A stretch of 64,000 bases of DNA from Pseudomonas sp. TH31 (GCF_016650815.1 NZ_JAEKEZ010000015.1:62001-126000), one strand, 5' to 3'; positions 10,585 through 21,977 are shown, counted from the stretch's first letter. The notes: generated by a model not told the origin, from the letters alone. Numbers and translations: made by a program.

Positions 10585-11595
10585 TTAATCAATCAGTTGA
10601 GCTTCTTTGAGCGCGCCGACAGCAGTCAGCCAGCGCGGGTCTTGGCGGTATTCAGTGCCGGCGAAGGACTGCCCGCGCATCCGCGCGATACGCGGCGACG
10701 GCTTAACCTTCATCCGCTGGGCGGCGCTCAGGGCCAGTTCAGCGGCCGCACGGTCGTTGCATACCAGACCCATGTCGCAGCCGGCGGTCAGTGCGGCTTC
10801 GATACGGCTGGCGGCATCACCGACTACATGGGCACCGGCCATGGACAGGTCATCACTGAAGATCACGCCATCAAACTGCAACTCGCCGCGCAGGATCTCC
10901 TGCAACCAGCGCCGAGAGAAACCGGCCGGTTGGGAGTCAACCTGTGGATAAATGACGTGGGCCGGCATGACGGCGGCCAGTTGCTTGCTCAGGCGAGCGA
11001 ACGGCACCAGGTCTTTGGCGCGGATCTCGTCGAGGCTGCGCTCGTCTTTGGGAATGGCGACGTGCGAATCCGCCTCAGCCCAACCGTGACCCGGAAAATG
11101 CTTGCCAGTGGCCGCCATACCGGCACTGTTCATACCGCGGATGAAGGCGCCGGCGAGCAGTGCTGCGCGCTCGGGATCGCCTTCGAACGAGCGGGTGCCG
11201 ACTACAGCGCTGCGCTGGTAATCCAGGTCCAGCACCGGGGCGAAGCTCAGATCGAGGCCGACGGCAAGGACTTCTGTCGCCATGATCCAACCGCACTGCT
11301 CGGCCAGGTATTCGGCATTCGGGTTGTCGGCGATGGCGCGCATGGCCGGCAGTCGCACGAAGCCTTGGCGAAGACGCTGAACCCGCCCGCCCTCCTGGTC
11401 CACCGCCAGCAGCAGATCAGGACGAATGGCGCGGATCGCGGCGCTCAGCTCGCGCACCTGACGCGGGTGCTCGATGTTGCGGGCGAAAATGATCAGGCCG
11501 CCCACCTCGGGCTGGCGCAACAATTGGCGATCTTCGGCCGTCAGCCAGGTACCGGCGACGTCCACCATCAACGAGCCTTGCAGGCCAGCAGTCAT
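10585..11595 (-). CDS. nagZ: beta-N-acetylhexosaminidase NagZ
   Basis: A cytoplasmic glycoside hydrolase family 3 enzyme that removes N-acetylglucosamine from anhydromuropeptides during peptidoglycan recycling, producing ligands that induce AmpC through AmpR where those genes exist. The sequence shows DQEGGRVQRL, the loop signature KHFPGHG near residues 165-171 followed by ADSHVA with the catalytic histidine, and the nucleophile region FSDDLSM. Its 336 residues are typical. AAGGAATCTCT precedes the ATG. psrA lies upstream on the same strand, about 160 bases away. Confidence 0.96.
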   Translation of the reverse strand: MTAGLQGSLMVDVAGTWLTAEDRQLLRQPEVGGLIIFARNIEHPRQVRELSAAIRAIRPDLLLAVDQEGGRVQRLRQGFVRLPAMRAIADNPNAEYLAEQCGWIMATEVLAVGLDLSFAPVLDLDYQRSAVVGTRSFEGDPERAALLAGAFIRGMNSAGMAATGKHFPGHGWAEADSHVAIPKDERSLDEIRAKDLVPFARLSKQLAAVMPAHVIYPQVDSQPAGFSRRWLQEILRGELQFDGVIFSDDLSMAGAHVVGDAASRIEAALTAGCDMGLVCNDRAAAELALSAAQRMKVKPSPRIARMRGQSFAGTEYRQDPRWLTAVGALKEAQLID

Positions 11596-11753
11596 AGAGA
11601 TTCCTTGAAAACGATAAACCCGCCTCGCACGGATTCGCCGCCGAGGGCTGTGCCCGGCAGGTCGGCGATATCAATGGGAAGCGGGTTCAAAACGAGAGTC
11701 GGCATGGGCGGCTAGCTTAGCGGATGTCAGCTGCCGCGCCCACCCGTGTGCGG

Positions 11754-12461
11754 TTAAACCTTGGCGGCAGCCGGGGCCGACTTACTGCGCGGACGCAACT
11801 GCGCGGTGGCCATGGTCGTATCGGTGACGCCAGTTTCGGCACGCATGCCGGCGGCCAGGAACGGCACCATCAGGCGCATCACTTGCTCAATGGAGGTGTT
11901 GACGCCGAAATCGGTTTCGGCGATTGCGCGCAAGGCCTTGATCCCCGACATGCTGAACGCCGCAGCGCCGAGCATGAAGTGCACGCGCCAGAACAGTTCG
12001 ATCGGCGGGATACGCGGCGCGGCTTCGTTGACCAGCATCATGTAGCGACGGAAAACCTTGCCGTACATGTCTTCGAGATAACGACGCAGGTGTCCCTGGC
12101 TCTGACTGAAGGCCAGGCCCAGCAACCGCATAAAAATGGAAAGGTCATTGCCGCTGCGTGGCTGCACCACCAGGGCTTGCTCGACGAGGATTTCCAGCAG
12201 CTCTTCAAGCGTCGGCTTGTTTTCCGGCTTGGCTTGACGTCGCTCCAGCTCTTTATCGAGGCTGAGGCAGAACGGCCCGAGAAAACGCGAGAAGACGGCC
12301 TGAATCAGCGCCTTTTTCGAGCCGAAATGATAGTTCACCGCCGCCAGATTCACACCCGCCTTGCTGGTGATCAGACGCAATGAGGTTTCGGCGAAACCTT
12401 TTTCCGCGAACAACTGCTCGGCAGCATCGAGAATGCGTTCAACGGTTTCCGACTGGGCCAT
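11754..12461 (-). CDS. psrA: TetR-family transcriptional regulator PsrA
   Basis: PsrA is a fatty-acid-responsive repressor that in pseudomonads controls fadBA, activates rpoS and represses itself. The N-terminal TetR helix-turn-helix is clear: ILDAAEQLFAEKGFAETSL, then SKAGVNLAAVNYHFGSK. The C-terminal domain binds acyl ligands in this family. I chose the ATG at 12461 (235 residues) because GGAG lies five bases before it; the longer frame to 12479 would start inside the operator. The tail is Ala/Lys/Pro-rich. Two operators and a promoter lie directly upstream, consistent with autorepression. Confidence 0.93.
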   Translation of the reverse strand: MAQSETVERILDAAEQLFAEKGFAETSLRLITSKAGVNLAAVNYHFGSKKALIQAVFSRFLGPFCLSLDKELERRQAKPENKPTLEELLEILVEQALVVQPRSGNDLSIFMRLLGLAFSQSQGHLRRYLEDMYGKVFRRYMMLVNEAAPRIPPIELFWRVHFMLGAAAFSMSGIKALRAIAETDFGVNTSIEQVMRLMVPFLAAGMRAETGVTDTTMATAQLRPRSKSAPAAAKV

Positions 12462-12476
12462 GGCTACTCCGCCTGA

Positions 12477-12503
12477 CAAACACTTGTTTGAAACATACGT
12501 TTC
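12477..12503. promoter_or_regulatory. Two tandem PsrA-type operators
   Basis: CAAAC-ACTT-GTTTG (12477-12490) and GAAAC-ATAC-GTTTC (12490-12503) share one base. Both fit the published PsrA consensus [G/C]AAAC(N2-4)GTTT[G/C]. They cover the -10 region and the start of the psrA transcript, so PsrA bound here should block its own promoter. Confidence 0.8.
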
Positions 12504-12520
12504 AGACCAGGCGTTGTCAA
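12492..12520 (-). promoter_or_regulatory. psrA promoter
   Basis: On the minus strand TTGACA (12520-12515) and TATGTT (12497-12492) have a 17-base spacer. The -10 lies inside the second PsrA operator. Confidence 0.7.
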
Positions 12521-12628
12521 GCCTGGCGGTTCGTTTTGGGAATGGTCAGTCATCTATTTAACCATACAACAGCAACGCGTTAACCAGCCGAGGGACAGAC
12601 CGTCCAGCGGCAGGCAAAAAAAGGGGCA

Positions 12629-12656
12629 TTGCCAAGCGCAGTTCACTGTATATAAT
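12629..12656 (+). promoter_or_regulatory. lexA promoter
   Basis: TTGCCA (12629-12634) and a perfect TATAAT (12651-12656) are 16 bases apart. The -10 is embedded in the first LexA box. Confidence 0.75.
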
Positions 12657-12680
12657 CCCAGTCACTGTATAAAAAGACAG
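12646..12680. promoter_or_regulatory. Two LexA (SOS) boxes
   Basis: CTGTATATAATCCCAG (12646-12661) and CTGTATAAAAAGACAG (12665-12680) both match CTG-N10-CAG. The first overlaps the -10; the second ends 10 bases before the lexA start. This is the normal arrangement for autoregulated lexA. Confidence 0.9.
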
Positions 12681-12690
12681 AGCGATCACT

Positions 12691-13299
12691 ATGATAAAAC
12701 TGACGCCACGCCAAGCAGAGATTCTGGCCTTCATCAAACGCTGCCTCGACGACAACGGTTACCCGCCGACCCGTGCGGAAATCGCTCAGGAACTGGGGTT
12801 CAAGTCGCCGAACGCCGCTGAAGAACACCTCAAGGCGCTGGCCCGCAAGGGCGCGATCGAGATGACCCCAGGCGCTTCTCGCGGCATCCGCATCCCCGGT
12901 TTCGAAGCCAAGGCCGACGAATCCACACTGCCAATCATCGGTCGTGTGGCTGCCGGTGCGCCCATTCTGGCTCAGCAACACATCGAAGAGTCCTGCAACA
13001 TCAACCCGACCTTCTTCCATCCGCGTGCCGACTATCTGCTGCGGGTGCATGGCATGAGCATGAAGGATGTGGGCATCTTCGACGGCGACCTGCTGGCCGT
13101 TCACACCACCCGTGAAGCCCGCAATGGCCAGATCGTGGTGGCGCGGATCGGCGATGAAGTGACCGTCAAGCGTTTCAAGCGCGATGGCAGCAAGGTCTGG
13201 CTGATTGCCGAAAACCCTGAGTTCGCCCCCATCGAAGTCAACCTGAAAGATCAGGAACTGGTGATCGAAGGCTTGAGTGTCGGCGTCATTCGCCGCTAA
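12691..13299 (+). CDS. lexA: SOS repressor LexA
   Basis: LexA represses DNA-damage genes and cleaves itself when RecA is activated. The N-terminal winged helix ([25 protein letters not shown]) is followed by the cleavage site Ala88-Gly89 in RVAAGAP, the catalytic serine Ser123 in GMSMKD, and Lys160 in VTVKRF. The 202 residues are full length. It is transcribed behind two LexA boxes and followed after 10 bases by sulA. Confidence 0.98.
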   Translation: MIKLTPRQAEILAFIKRCLDDNGYPPTRAEIAQELGFKSPNAAEEHLKALARKGAIEMTPGASRGIRIPGFEAKADESTLPIIGRVAAGAPILAQQHIEESCNINPTFFHPRADYLLRVHGMSMKDVGIFDGDLLAVHTTREARNGQIVVARIGDEVTVKRFKRDGSKVWLIAENPEFAPIEVNLKDQELVIEGLSVGVIRR

Positions 13300-13309
13300 A
13301 GGAGGCTTT

Positions 13310-13783
13310 ATGCAGTTCCCCCACACACCACAGCAAGCCCAACTGCCGTTGTTCGAGGCATTCATGGCGCAACCGCTCGCGCCGATCCTGAAGAACGTGG
13401 TCGAGTCGCCCTGGAGCGCGGAACCCGAAGTCTTCAGCGAGCTGTCACTGCGTGGGGCAGCAGGAAACTGCCTGAACCTTCTGGCCCCCATTCTCCGGGA
13501 ACTGAGTCAGGACCAGGACGCACGCTGGCTGACGCTGATCGCCCCGCCTGCCAGCCTGACCCAGGCCTGGCTGCGGGACGCAGGCCTGAACCGCGAACGC
13601 ATCCTGCTGCTGCAACCGCGCGGCGCCCAGAGCGCTCAACAGCTGACTTGCGAAGCCTTGCGATTGGGACGTAGCCACACGGTCGTTAGCTGGCTCAACC
13701 CACTGAACGCCAGTGCACGGCAACAGCTGATCAGCGCCGCTCGCACCGGGGACGCTCAAAGCCTGAATATTCGACTGGGTTAA
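13310..13783 (+). CDS. sulA: SOS cell-division inhibitor SulA
   Basis: SulA binds FtsZ and delays division during the SOS response. The 157-residue protein has the SulA/RecA-like pattern with LTLIAPPASLTQAWLRDAGL and the region HTVVSWLNPL. I chose ATG 13310, which has a strong AAAGGAGGC site; the frame is open 33 bases further up. It is cotranscribed with lexA in pseudomonads and has no promoter of its own here. Confidence 0.9.
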   Translation: MQFPHTPQQAQLPLFEAFMAQPLAPILKNVVESPWSAEPEVFSELSLRGAAGNCLNLLAPILRELSQDQDARWLTLIAPPASLTQAWLRDAGLNRERILLLQPRGAQSAQQLTCEALRLGRSHTVVSWLNPLNASARQQLISAARTGDAQSLNIRLG

Positions 13784-13876
13784 CGGACAAACAATGTGCG
13801 CCTTGAACAGCGCCAGGCTTCTCCAGGGATAGAGAAGCCGATCTGTAGCGGTATCAGTAGAAACCGACGGACGGGA

Positions 13877-14110
13877 TCAATGCAGGATCCGCGGCTCTTC
13901 ATCTTTATTGAATTCGCCTTCAACCAGGCGCCCCGCCATCTGCACACCAACGCTTAGCATCGCCTTGGCGACTTCCACGTGATTGCCTTGAAGGAACGCT
14001 TTGGCATCCTCGGAGAAATCCAAAGTAACCAGAGAACCCTCGTCCTCAGCCCTGCGCAGCTCGATTCGGCCGTCTGGTAACTCGACAATTTCTAGAAAGG
14101 ACGTTGGCAT
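13877..14110 (-). CDS. Conserved hypothetical protein, 77 residues
   Basis: A small soluble acidic protein with no named domain that I recognise (MPTSFLEIVELPDGRI...). It sits where P. aeruginosa has a small hypothetical gene between sulA and a DUF6586-type gene. The ATG at 14110 has GGAGAA about 10 bases upstream; an earlier start at 14188 is possible but lacks a good site. Confidence 0.65.
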   Translation of the reverse strand: MPTSFLEIVELPDGRIELRRAEDEGSLVTLDFSEDAKAFLQGNHVEVAKAMLSVGVQMAGRLVEGEFNKDEEPRILH

Positions 14111-14262
14111 AAAGGTCTGTTCTCCACGAAAGGCGGGGATTATATAGGCATCGGCCAGGCTTCGCTCGAGATCTTGACCAGAAGTCATTGCGAAGGATAT
14201 CCGTTAACACTCATCCCTGAACGGACACCCCCAACCGGCCATCCGTGACATCGATCAATCCG

Positions 14263-14787
14263 TCAGCACTCGTTCAACCCCTCACGAAAGCGAATCGCCA
14301 ACCCTTTCAGGTTCTGACGCCAGCTCTCCAATTCCTCCCGACTCAGCTCCTGAGGCGCCTCCTCCTCATCCAGGTTAACCGCCATGATCAATGGCTGTGT
14401 CACGTCACCCTTCGGCTTGTGCGGCACCCGTGGCGGCTGAAACAGTGCAGCGTGGGCTGCCAACAACTTGGCCAGCCAGGTTTCCGAATTATTGGCCAGC
14501 TCGACCAGCTCAGCCATTTCCGGAATGGCGATGGCTTCCAGCACTTCACGTGTCAGCAACATTTCCGCGCGTGGCGCATTCGCCTGAGGCAAGCGATAGA
14601 AACCGGCGATTTCATGGCACAGCCCCAGCAACGCACCATAAAGATGGAACAGCGCCGATTCGCGCCCGGCCTGAATCAGCGCCAGGGAATTCATTGCCCG
14701 CCCCTCTTCAGCTCTGGCGAGTGCTTCGAGCGACAGGCCGGCGAAATAAATTTTCTGGTTGGTACGGGTATAGAGTTCGTGGGCCAT
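14263..14787 (-). CDS. DUF6586-type hypothetical protein
   Basis: A mostly helical soluble protein of about 174 residues (MAHELYTRTNQKIYF...). I recall it as a Pseudomonas-specific family (DUF6586), function unknown. GGAGG lies eight bases before the ATG at 14787, favouring this start over the frame's first codon at 14802. It is downstream of topA, beyond that gene's terminator. Confidence 0.75.
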   Translation of the reverse strand: MAHELYTRTNQKIYFAGLSLEALARAEEGRAMNSLALIQAGRESALFHLYGALLGLCHEIAGFYRLPQANAPRAEMLLTREVLEAIAIPEMAELVELANNSETWLAKLLAAHAALFQPPRVPHKPKGDVTQPLIMAVNLDEEEAPQELSREELESWRQNLKGLAIRFREGLNEC

Positions 14788-14869
14788 GACGGCAGCCTCC
14801 ACAGCGAAATAGTTACTTCACACAGACCCGACAGTGTCGTGGATCACCCAAGCTGACCGCAAGTCCAAA

Positions 14870-14916
14870 ACAAAAGGCCGCATGAACATCCGAGGATGCT
14901 CATGCGGCCTTTTGTG
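14870..14916 (-). terminator. Intrinsic terminator of topA
   Basis: A long stem, CAAAAGGCCGCATGA against TCATGCGGCCTTTTG, closes a loop containing a second small stem. The A/T flanks make it potentially bidirectional. It sits 12 bases past the topA stop. Confidence 0.8.
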
Positions 14917-14927
14917 TACAGCGTCTT

Positions 14928-17555
14928 TTAAGCTTTAGCCGCCGGACGCTTGTCTTCAACCGTCCACTTGCCGCCATCGTAGTACGCTTTCCAGCCAGTC
15001 GGCTTACCGTCGACTTCTGTCTGCACGTACTGCTCTTTGGTCTTGCGGCTGTAACGGATCACGGAAGGCAGGCCATCCGGATCTTTCTTCGGCGCTTCAC
15101 AGAGGAAGTGGTACTTCGGATCGATCTCATCCTTGTGCGGTACGATCTCGATCACCAGCGGAGCACGAGTCTCGCGGTTTTTCGGGAACTGGCTCGCCGC
15201 CAGGAACAGGCCGGAGGCACCGTCGCGCAGGATGTAGGTGTCGTTGACCTTTTCGCATTTCAGCTCAGGCATCTTCACCGGGTCCATCTTCGGCGGTGCC
15301 GCATCACCGCTTTTCAGCAGTTTGCGGGTGTTCTTGCACGTTGCGTTGGTGCACCCGAAGAACTTGCCGAAACGGCCGGTCTTGAGCTGCATCTCGCTGC
15401 CGCACTTGTCGCATTCCAGGCTCGGACCTTCGTAGCCCTTGATGCGGTAGCTGCCTTCTTCGATTTCGTAGCCATCGCAATCGGGGTTGTTACCACAGAT
15501 GTGCAGCTTGCGCTTCTCATCCAGCAGGTAAGCGTCCATCGCTGTGCTGCAGATCGGGCAGCGGTGCTTGCCACGCAGGACCAGGGATTCCGACTCACCT
15601 TCGTCGTCCGCGGCGATTTCGTCGCCCGGCACCAGGTTGACGGTGGCCTTGCAGCGTTCTTTCGGCGGCAGGCTGTAGCCCGAACAACCAAGGAACACGC
15701 CGGTCGAGGCCGTACGAATCTGCATCGGACGACCGCACACCACGCACGGAATGTCAGTCATCACTGGCTGGTTGGCACGCATGCCGCCTTCAGCGCTTTC
15801 GGCTACTTCGAGTTTTTTCTTGAAGTCGCCGTAGAACTCGTCCAGCACGTTTTTCCAGTCGCGTTCGCCCTGGGCCACGTCATCGAGGTTCTCTTCCATG
15901 CCGGCGGTGAAGCCGTAGTCCATGAGATTGGAGAAGCTCTCGGCCAGACGCTCGGTGACGATGTCGCCCATCTTTTCCGAGTAGAAACGACGGTTGTGCA
16001 GCGCGACGTAGCCGCGATCCTGGATGGTCGAAATGATCGCTGCGTAGGTCGAAGGACGACCAATGCCGCGTTTTTCCATTTCTTTTACCAGGCTCGCCTC
16101 CGAGTAACGGGCCGGCGGCTTGGTGAAGTGCTGGGTAGGATCAAGCTTGATCAGCTTCATCGCGTCGCCCTGGGCCATGTCCGGCAGCACGTCGTCATCG
16201 CCTGGCTTGGCGATTTGCGGCATGACGCGGGTGTAGCCGTCGAACTTCAGGATGCGACCCTTGGCACGCAACTCGAAATCACCGGCACCGACGGTCACGG
16301 TGGTCGACAGGTATTGTGCCGGCAGCATCTGGCAAGCGAGGAACTGGCGCCAGATCAGCTCGTAGAGCCGCTCAGCGTCACGCTCCATGCCCGACAGTTT
16401 GCTTGGCTCGGTATTGGCGTCGGAGGGACGAATCGCTTCGTGAGCCTCTTGTGCGCCTTCCTTGCTGCTGTAGACGTTCGGGTTTTCCGGCAGGTACTTC
16501 TTACCGAACTCGCCCTCAATATAAGTACGCGCCATCGCCACCGCATCAACCGAGAGGTTGGTGGAGTCGGTACGCATATACGTGATGTAGCCCGCTTCGT
16601 ACAAACGCTGGGCCATCATCATGGTTTTCTTCACACCGAAGCCCAGGCGGTTACTCGCAGCCTGCTGCAGGGTGGAGGTGATGAACGGTGCCGACGGCTT
16701 GCTGCTGGTCGGTTTGTCTTCACGCTTGACGATGCTGTAGCTGGAAGACTTGAGCTTCTCCAGCGCGGCCATGGCCTGGGTTTCGTTGAGCGGCTTGAAG
16801 GCTTCGCCTTTCTCGCGAGCCACGTCAAAGCGCACGGTGGCGCCCTTGGCGGTGCCGAGGTCAGCGTGAACTTCCCAGTACTCTTCCGGGTTGAACGCGC
16901 GGATTTCTCGCTCACGCTCAACGACCAGTTTTACCGCAACCGACTGCACGCGACCGGCGGACAGGCCGCGAGCGACCTTGGCCCACAGCAGCGGCGAAAC
17001 CATGTACCCGACCACGCGATCAAGGAACCGGCGCGCCTGTTGGGCGTTTACACGGTCGATGTCCAGCTCGCCTGGCTTGGAGAAGGCTTCCTGAATCGCC
17101 TTCTTGGTGATTTCGTTGAACACCACGCGCTTGTAGCGGCTGTCGTCACCACCGATGGCTTCGCGCAGGTGCCAGGCAATGGCTTCCCCCTCGCGATCCA
17201 AGTCGGTTGCGAGATAGATGGTGTCAGCATCCTTGGCGAGCCGGCGCAGCTCTTCGATGACCTTCTCTTTGCCCGGGAGGATCTCGTACTTGGCTTTCCA
17301 GCCATGATCGGGATCGACACCCATGCGCGAGACGAGCTGCTTGCGCGCCTTCTCTTTCGGCGTGAGCACCGGACCTTCACCCGCGGCGGCCTTGCCGCGC
17401 TTGGCGGCTGGCTCTTTGCTGGCGCTAGCCGAACCGCTGGTGGGCAGGTCTCGGATATGGCCGATACTCGACTTCACCACGTATTGGTTACCCAGATACT
17501 TGTTGATGGTCTTGGCCTTAGCCGGGGATTCCACAATGACCAGCGATTTGCCCAT
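14928..17555 (-). CDS. topA: DNA topoisomerase I
   Basis: TopA relaxes negative supercoils by transient single-strand cleavage. The Toprim domain starts [17 protein letters not shown] and carries the acidic motif [13 protein letters not shown]. The active-site tyrosine is Tyr326 in [11 protein letters not shown]. Three C-terminal zinc ribbons are visible ([24 protein letters not shown]...CTNATCKN), followed by a basic tail. An Ala/Lys/Ser-rich insertion lies near residues 40-70 between Toprim strands. The 875 residues are full length. AGGA is 11 bases before the ATG. Confidence 0.97.
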   Translation of the reverse strand: MGKSLVIVESPAKAKTINKYLGNQYVVKSSIGHIRDLPTSGSASASKEPAAKRGKAAAGEGPVLTPKEKARKQLVSRMGVDPDHGWKAKYEILPGKEKVIEELRRLAKDADTIYLATDLDREGEAIAWHLREAIGGDDSRYKRVVFNEITKKAIQEAFSKPGELDIDRVNAQQARRFLDRVVGYMVSPLLWAKVARGLSAGRVQSVAVKLVVEREREIRAFNPEEYWEVHADLGTAKGATVRFDVAREKGEAFKPLNETQAMAALEKLKSSSYSIVKREDKPTSSKPSAPFITSTLQQAASNRLGFGVKKTMMMAQRLYEAGYITYMRTDSTNLSVDAVAMARTYIEGEFGKKYLPENPNVYSSKEGAQEAHEAIRPSDANTEPSKLSGMERDAERLYELIWRQFLACQMLPAQYLSTTVTVGAGDFELRAKGRILKFDGYTRVMPQIAKPGDDDVLPDMAQGDAMKLIKLDPTQHFTKPPARYSEASLVKEMEKRGIGRPSTYAAIISTIQDRGYVALHNRRFYSEKMGDIVTERLAESFSNLMDYGFTAGMEENLDDVAQGERDWKNVLDEFYGDFKKKLEVAESAEGGMRANQPVMTDIPCVVCGRPMQIRTASTGVFLGCSGYSLPPKERCKATVNLVPGDEIAADDEGESESLVLRGKHRCPICSTAMDAYLLDEKRKLHICGNNPDCDGYEIEEGSYRIKGYEGPSLECDKCGSEMQLKTGRFGKFFGCTNATCKNTRKLLKSGDAAPPKMDPVKMPELKCEKVNDTYILRDGASGLFLAASQFPKNRETRAPLVIEIVPHKDEIDPKYHFLCEAPKKDPDGLPSVIRYSRKTKEQYVQTEVDGKPTGWKAYYDGGKWTVEDKRPAAKA

Positions 17556-17669
17556 GGATCAGAAAATTCCTGAATTCTAGAAGTGAAAGGCGGTTGGCGC
17601 CTGACGCGGCACCGCTATATATAGTGGCTACAAGGTGAGGTCAAGCGCAGGGTTTTGCGCGCACTCAGC

Positions 17670-17906
17670 TTATGGCTTGGAAAAAAGGCTCGGTTCGGCT
17701 TGCACCAAAGCAAAGCGCGGGACCTGTTCGCCGTCAACCTCGACCGACTCCAGGAACATGCTCAAGGGACGTACCCAAAAGCCGTAATCGCCATACAGGG
17801 CTTGGTAGAAGACCACTTCCTCTTCGGTCTCGGAATGCCGCGCAATGCTGAATACGCGGTACTGCGGACCTTTGTAATGTTGGTAGAGCCCAGGTTGTAT
17901 CGGCAT
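17670..17906 (-). CDS. DUF1653 protein
   Basis: A 78-residue soluble protein with the DUF1653 pattern: GLYQHYKGPQYRVFSIARHSET, then the aromatic YGDYGFWVRPLSMF. Its role is unknown. I chose ATG 17906, preceded by GAGTGAGG; the frame's earlier TTG at 17924 overlaps that site. It lies between the fadA terminator and topA, all on the minus strand. Confidence 0.85.
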   Translation of the reverse strand: MPIQPGLYQHYKGPQYRVFSIARHSETEEEVVFYQALYGDYGFWVRPLSMFLESVEVDGEQVPRFALVQAEPSLFSKP

Positions 17907-17961
17907 GCTTTGGCCCTCACTCAAATCTTTTCAAAATAAAAATAAAAATAAATTCAGAAAA

Positions 17962-17987
17962 ACAAAAACCGGGGCACTGGGCCCCGG
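17962..17987 (-). terminator. Intrinsic terminator of fadBA
   Basis: On the minus strand CCGGGGC (17987-17981) pairs with GCCCCGG (17975-17969) and is followed by TTTTTG, just after the fadA stop. Confidence 0.85.
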
Positions 17988-18005
17988 CTTCCATCAACGA
18001 GACGC

Positions 18006-19187
<1,182 letters not shown>

Positions 19188-19213
19188 TCACTCTCGCTCA
19201 AGTGTTTGGACGC

Positions 19214-21361
19214 TTAACCGAAGAACCGTTGGCCGGTTTTGGCCATTTCACGCAGTTTTGCGGTCGGGTGGTACAGCGCGCCCAAATCAGCGTACTGGTC
19301 AGCCAGGGCAACGAACTCTGCAACACCGATCGAATCGATGTAGCGCAGCGCGCCGCCACGGAATGGAGGGAAACCAATACCGTAGACCAGACCCATGTCG
19401 GCTTCGGCGGCGGTTTCGACGATGCCGTCTTCCAGGCAACGCACGGTTTCCAGGCACAGCGGGATCATCATCCAGTTGATGATGTCTTCGTCAGTGACTT
19501 CGCGCTGCTCGTATACGATCGGCTTGAGCACTTCCAGCACCGACGGGTCGGCGACTTTCTTCTGCTTGCCGCGCTTGTCGGTCTCATAAGCGTAGAAACC
19601 CTTGCCATTCTTCTGGCCCAGGCGTTTGGCTTCGTAGAGCACATCGATGGCCGAACGACGGTCGTCTTTCATACGGTCCGGGAACCCTTCAGCCATCACG
19701 TCACGACCGTGGTGACCGGTGTCGATACCGACCACGTCCATCAGGTATGCCGGGCCCATTGGCCAGCCGAATTTTTCCATGATCTTGTCGATACGGACGA
19801 AGTCCACACCCGCGCTGACCAGTTTGGCGAAACCGCCGAAGTACGGGAACAGGACGCGGTTGACCAGGAAACCCGGGCAGTCGTTCACGACGATCGGGTT
19901 CTTGCCCATTTTCTTGGCGTAGGCAACGGTGGTGGCAACGGCCAGCTCGCTGGACTTCTCGCCACGGATCACTTCAACCAGCGGCATCATGTGCACCGGG
20001 TTGAAGAAGTGCATGCCGACGAAGTTTTCCGGACGCTTGAGGGCTTTGGCCAGCAAGGTGATGGAAATGGTCGAGGTGTTGGACGCGAGGATGGTGTCCT
20101 CTTTGACGTTGTCTTCGACTTCGGCCAGTACCGCTTGCTTGACCTTGGGGTTCTCGACGACTGCTTCGACAACCAGGTCAACGTGACCGAAATCACCGTA
20201 GGACAGGGTTGGACGAATGGCATTGAGCACTTCAGCCATTTTCGCTGGCGTCATGCGACCTTTCTCAACGCGACCGACCAGCAGCTTGGCGGCTTCAGCC
20301 AGACCTTGCTCGATACCGTGCTCGTTGATGTCCTTCATCAGGATCGGCGTACCTTTGGAGGCCGACTGATAAGCGATCCCGCCCCCCATGATGCCGGCGC
20401 CCAATACGGCAGCCTGCTTCACGTCTTTGGCGATTTCGTCGTAGGCCTTGGCCTTTTTCTTCAGTTCCTGATCGTTCAGGAACAGACCGATCAAGCTCTG
20501 CGCGGCAGAGGTCTTGGCCAGCTTGACGAAACCGGTGGCTTCGATTTCCAGTGCCTTGTCGCGACCGAAGTTCGCGGCTTTCTGGATGGTCTTGATCGCT
20601 TCGACCGGCGCCGGGTAGTTCGGGCCAGCCTGACCGGCAACAAAACCTTTGGCGGTTTCGAAAGCCATCATTTGTTCAATGGCGTTCAGCTTGAGTTTCT
20701 CAAGCTTGGGCTGACGCTTGGCCTTGAAGTCGAACTCGCCGCTGATGGCGCGCTTGATCAGCTCCAGGGCAGCTTCCTGCAGTTTCTCAGGGGCAACCAC
20801 CGCATCGACGGCGCTGACTTTCAGTGCGTCTTCAGGACGGTTTTCCTTGCCAGAGGCAATCCATTCGATGGCGTTGTCGGCACCGATGATGCGCGGCAGG
20901 CGCACGGTGCCGCCGAAGCCTGGGTAGATGCCCAGCTTGACTTCTGGCAGGCCGATCTTGGCCTTGGTGGACATGACGCGGTAGTCCGCCGCCAGGCACA
21001 TCTCCAGGCCGCCACCCAGGGCGATACCGTTGATCGCGGCGACAGTCGGGACGTTGAGGTCTTCGAAATCGCTGAAAATCTTGTTGGCTTCGAGGTTGCC
21101 AGCGACAAGCTCTGCATCAGGCAGCTTGAAGTTCTCGACAAATTCGGTGATGTCGGCGCCGACGATGAACACGTCCTTGCCACTGCTGACGATCACACCC
21201 TTGATCGAAGCATCTGCCTTAATGGTGTCTACAGCCTGACGCAATTCGTTCAGGGTTAGACGGTTGAACTTGTTGACGGACTCACCCTTGAGATCGAACT
21301 TCAGTTCGACGATGCCACTTTCAAGAGCCTTAACCGTGATGGCTTTACCTTCGTAAATCAT
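19214..21361 (-). CDS. fadB: Fatty-acid oxidation complex alpha subunit FadB
   Basis: A multifunctional enzyme: enoyl-CoA hydratase/isomerase at the N-terminus ([29 protein letters not shown]) and 3-hydroxyacyl-CoA dehydrogenase at the C-terminus ([30 protein letters not shown]). ATG 21361 gives 715 residues, the length of the P. fragi FadB, and has GGAG eight bases upstream; the TTG codon before it is not needed. It is cotranscribed with fadA. PsrA is known to repress fadBA in pseudomonads, but I found no good PsrA box directly upstream. Confidence 0.97.
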   Translation of the reverse strand: MIYEGKAITVKALESGIVELKFDLKGESVNKFNRLTLNELRQAVDTIKADASIKGVIVSSGKDVFIVGADITEFVENFKLPDAELVAGNLEANKIFSDFEDLNVPTVAAINGIALGGGLEMCLAADYRVMSTKAKIGLPEVKLGIYPGFGGTVRLPRIIGADNAIEWIASGKENRPEDALKVSAVDAVVAPEKLQEAALELIKRAISGEFDFKAKRQPKLEKLKLNAIEQMMAFETAKGFVAGQAGPNYPAPVEAIKTIQKAANFGRDKALEIEATGFVKLAKTSAAQSLIGLFLNDQELKKKAKAYDEIAKDVKQAAVLGAGIMGGGIAYQSASKGTPILMKDINEHGIEQGLAEAAKLLVGRVEKGRMTPAKMAEVLNAIRPTLSYGDFGHVDLVVEAVVENPKVKQAVLAEVEDNVKEDTILASNTSTISITLLAKALKRPENFVGMHFFNPVHMMPLVEVIRGEKSSELAVATTVAYAKKMGKNPIVVNDCPGFLVNRVLFPYFGGFAKLVSAGVDFVRIDKIMEKFGWPMGPAYLMDVVGIDTGHHGRDVMAEGFPDRMKDDRRSAIDVLYEAKRLGQKNGKGFYAYETDKRGKQKKVADPSVLEVLKPIVYEQREVTDEDIINWMMIPLCLETVRCLEDGIVETAAEADMGLVYGIGFPPFRGGALRYIDSIGVAEFVALADQYADLGALYHPTAKLREMAKTGQRFFG

Positions 21362-21823
21362 CAACTGATCTCCACGATATGGAAGCTGAACAGTACACGT
21401 CGGACGCAGGCGAATGGCTCGGCAGGACGCTGTTCGTCGATGCTAACGCCAATCCACCCGGCACACCCGCCAACGCGATAGTCGGGATTCTGTAGGAGCT
21501 GCCTGCAATGCAAACGCTCAATTCATACGCCCGTTTGATTTGGGTACGTCACCTTCACGGAATTTCCGACAATTGTCAATCGCCCAAAATGCGGGTTTAA
21601 ACGCGACTTTCCGGTCACTTCCGTACCACGAAGACCTGCAACACGCGGATGCATGTGAGGCCATTCATAGAATCAATAGTTAGAAAAGTCGCCCTAATTC
21701 CCGGCAACCTGCGTTTAAGCAGCTACGCTAGCGGGGCATTGAGGAAAAAATTTGAACGCTTTTGGCGAATGCCCAGCGTAAGATCAGCGCCACAAAGAAT
21801 TTCCGGCCTGCCTGGCCAACTCC

Positions 21824-21850
21824 AGCCCGATGATGATGTCGGGCTTTTTA
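21824..21850 (+). terminator. Orphan intrinsic terminator, possible sRNA end
   Basis: AGCCCGA (21824-21830) pairs with TCGGGCT (21839-21845), followed by TTTTATT. No plus-strand gene precedes it: fadB is on the minus strand. The stretch 21365-21820 otherwise holds no gene that I can support, so this hairpin may end a small RNA. Confidence 0.55.
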
Positions 21851-21883
21851 TTGCCTGTCTGTCAGACGCTGCCGCTGGCTTTT

Positions 21884-21962
21884 GTAGGAGCTGCCGCAGG
21901 CTGCGATCTTTTGATCTTGCCGTTATGAAAGGCAAAAGATCGCAGCCTGCGGCAGCTCCTAC
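21884..21962. repeat. REP palindrome, GTAGGAGCTGCCG type (CAGG variant)
   Basis: A left arm from 21884 (GTAGGAGCTGCCGCAGG, then CTGCGATCTTTT) is matched by a right arm 21931-21962. It lies just past the 3' end of the next minus-strand gene. Confidence 0.85.
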
Positions 21963-21977
21963 GAGGAGGATTGCGTT

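Noticed and set aside
13819..13843. Terminator after sulA
   Set aside because: GGCTTCTC/GAGAAGCC forms a hairpin but no T-run follows, so it cannot be called an intrinsic terminator with confidence.
19202..21259. 685-codon plus-strand open frame opposite fadB
   Set aside because: It mirrors a highly conserved gene codon for codon; its product is low-complexity His/Gln/Val-rich and has no ribosome site. High-GC codon bias on the real strand keeps this frame open.
21520..21606. PsrA box upstream of fadB
   Set aside because: CAAAC and GTTTG occur but about 17 bases apart, and GTTTAAAC has the half-sites in the wrong order; neither fits AAAC-N2-4-GTTT.
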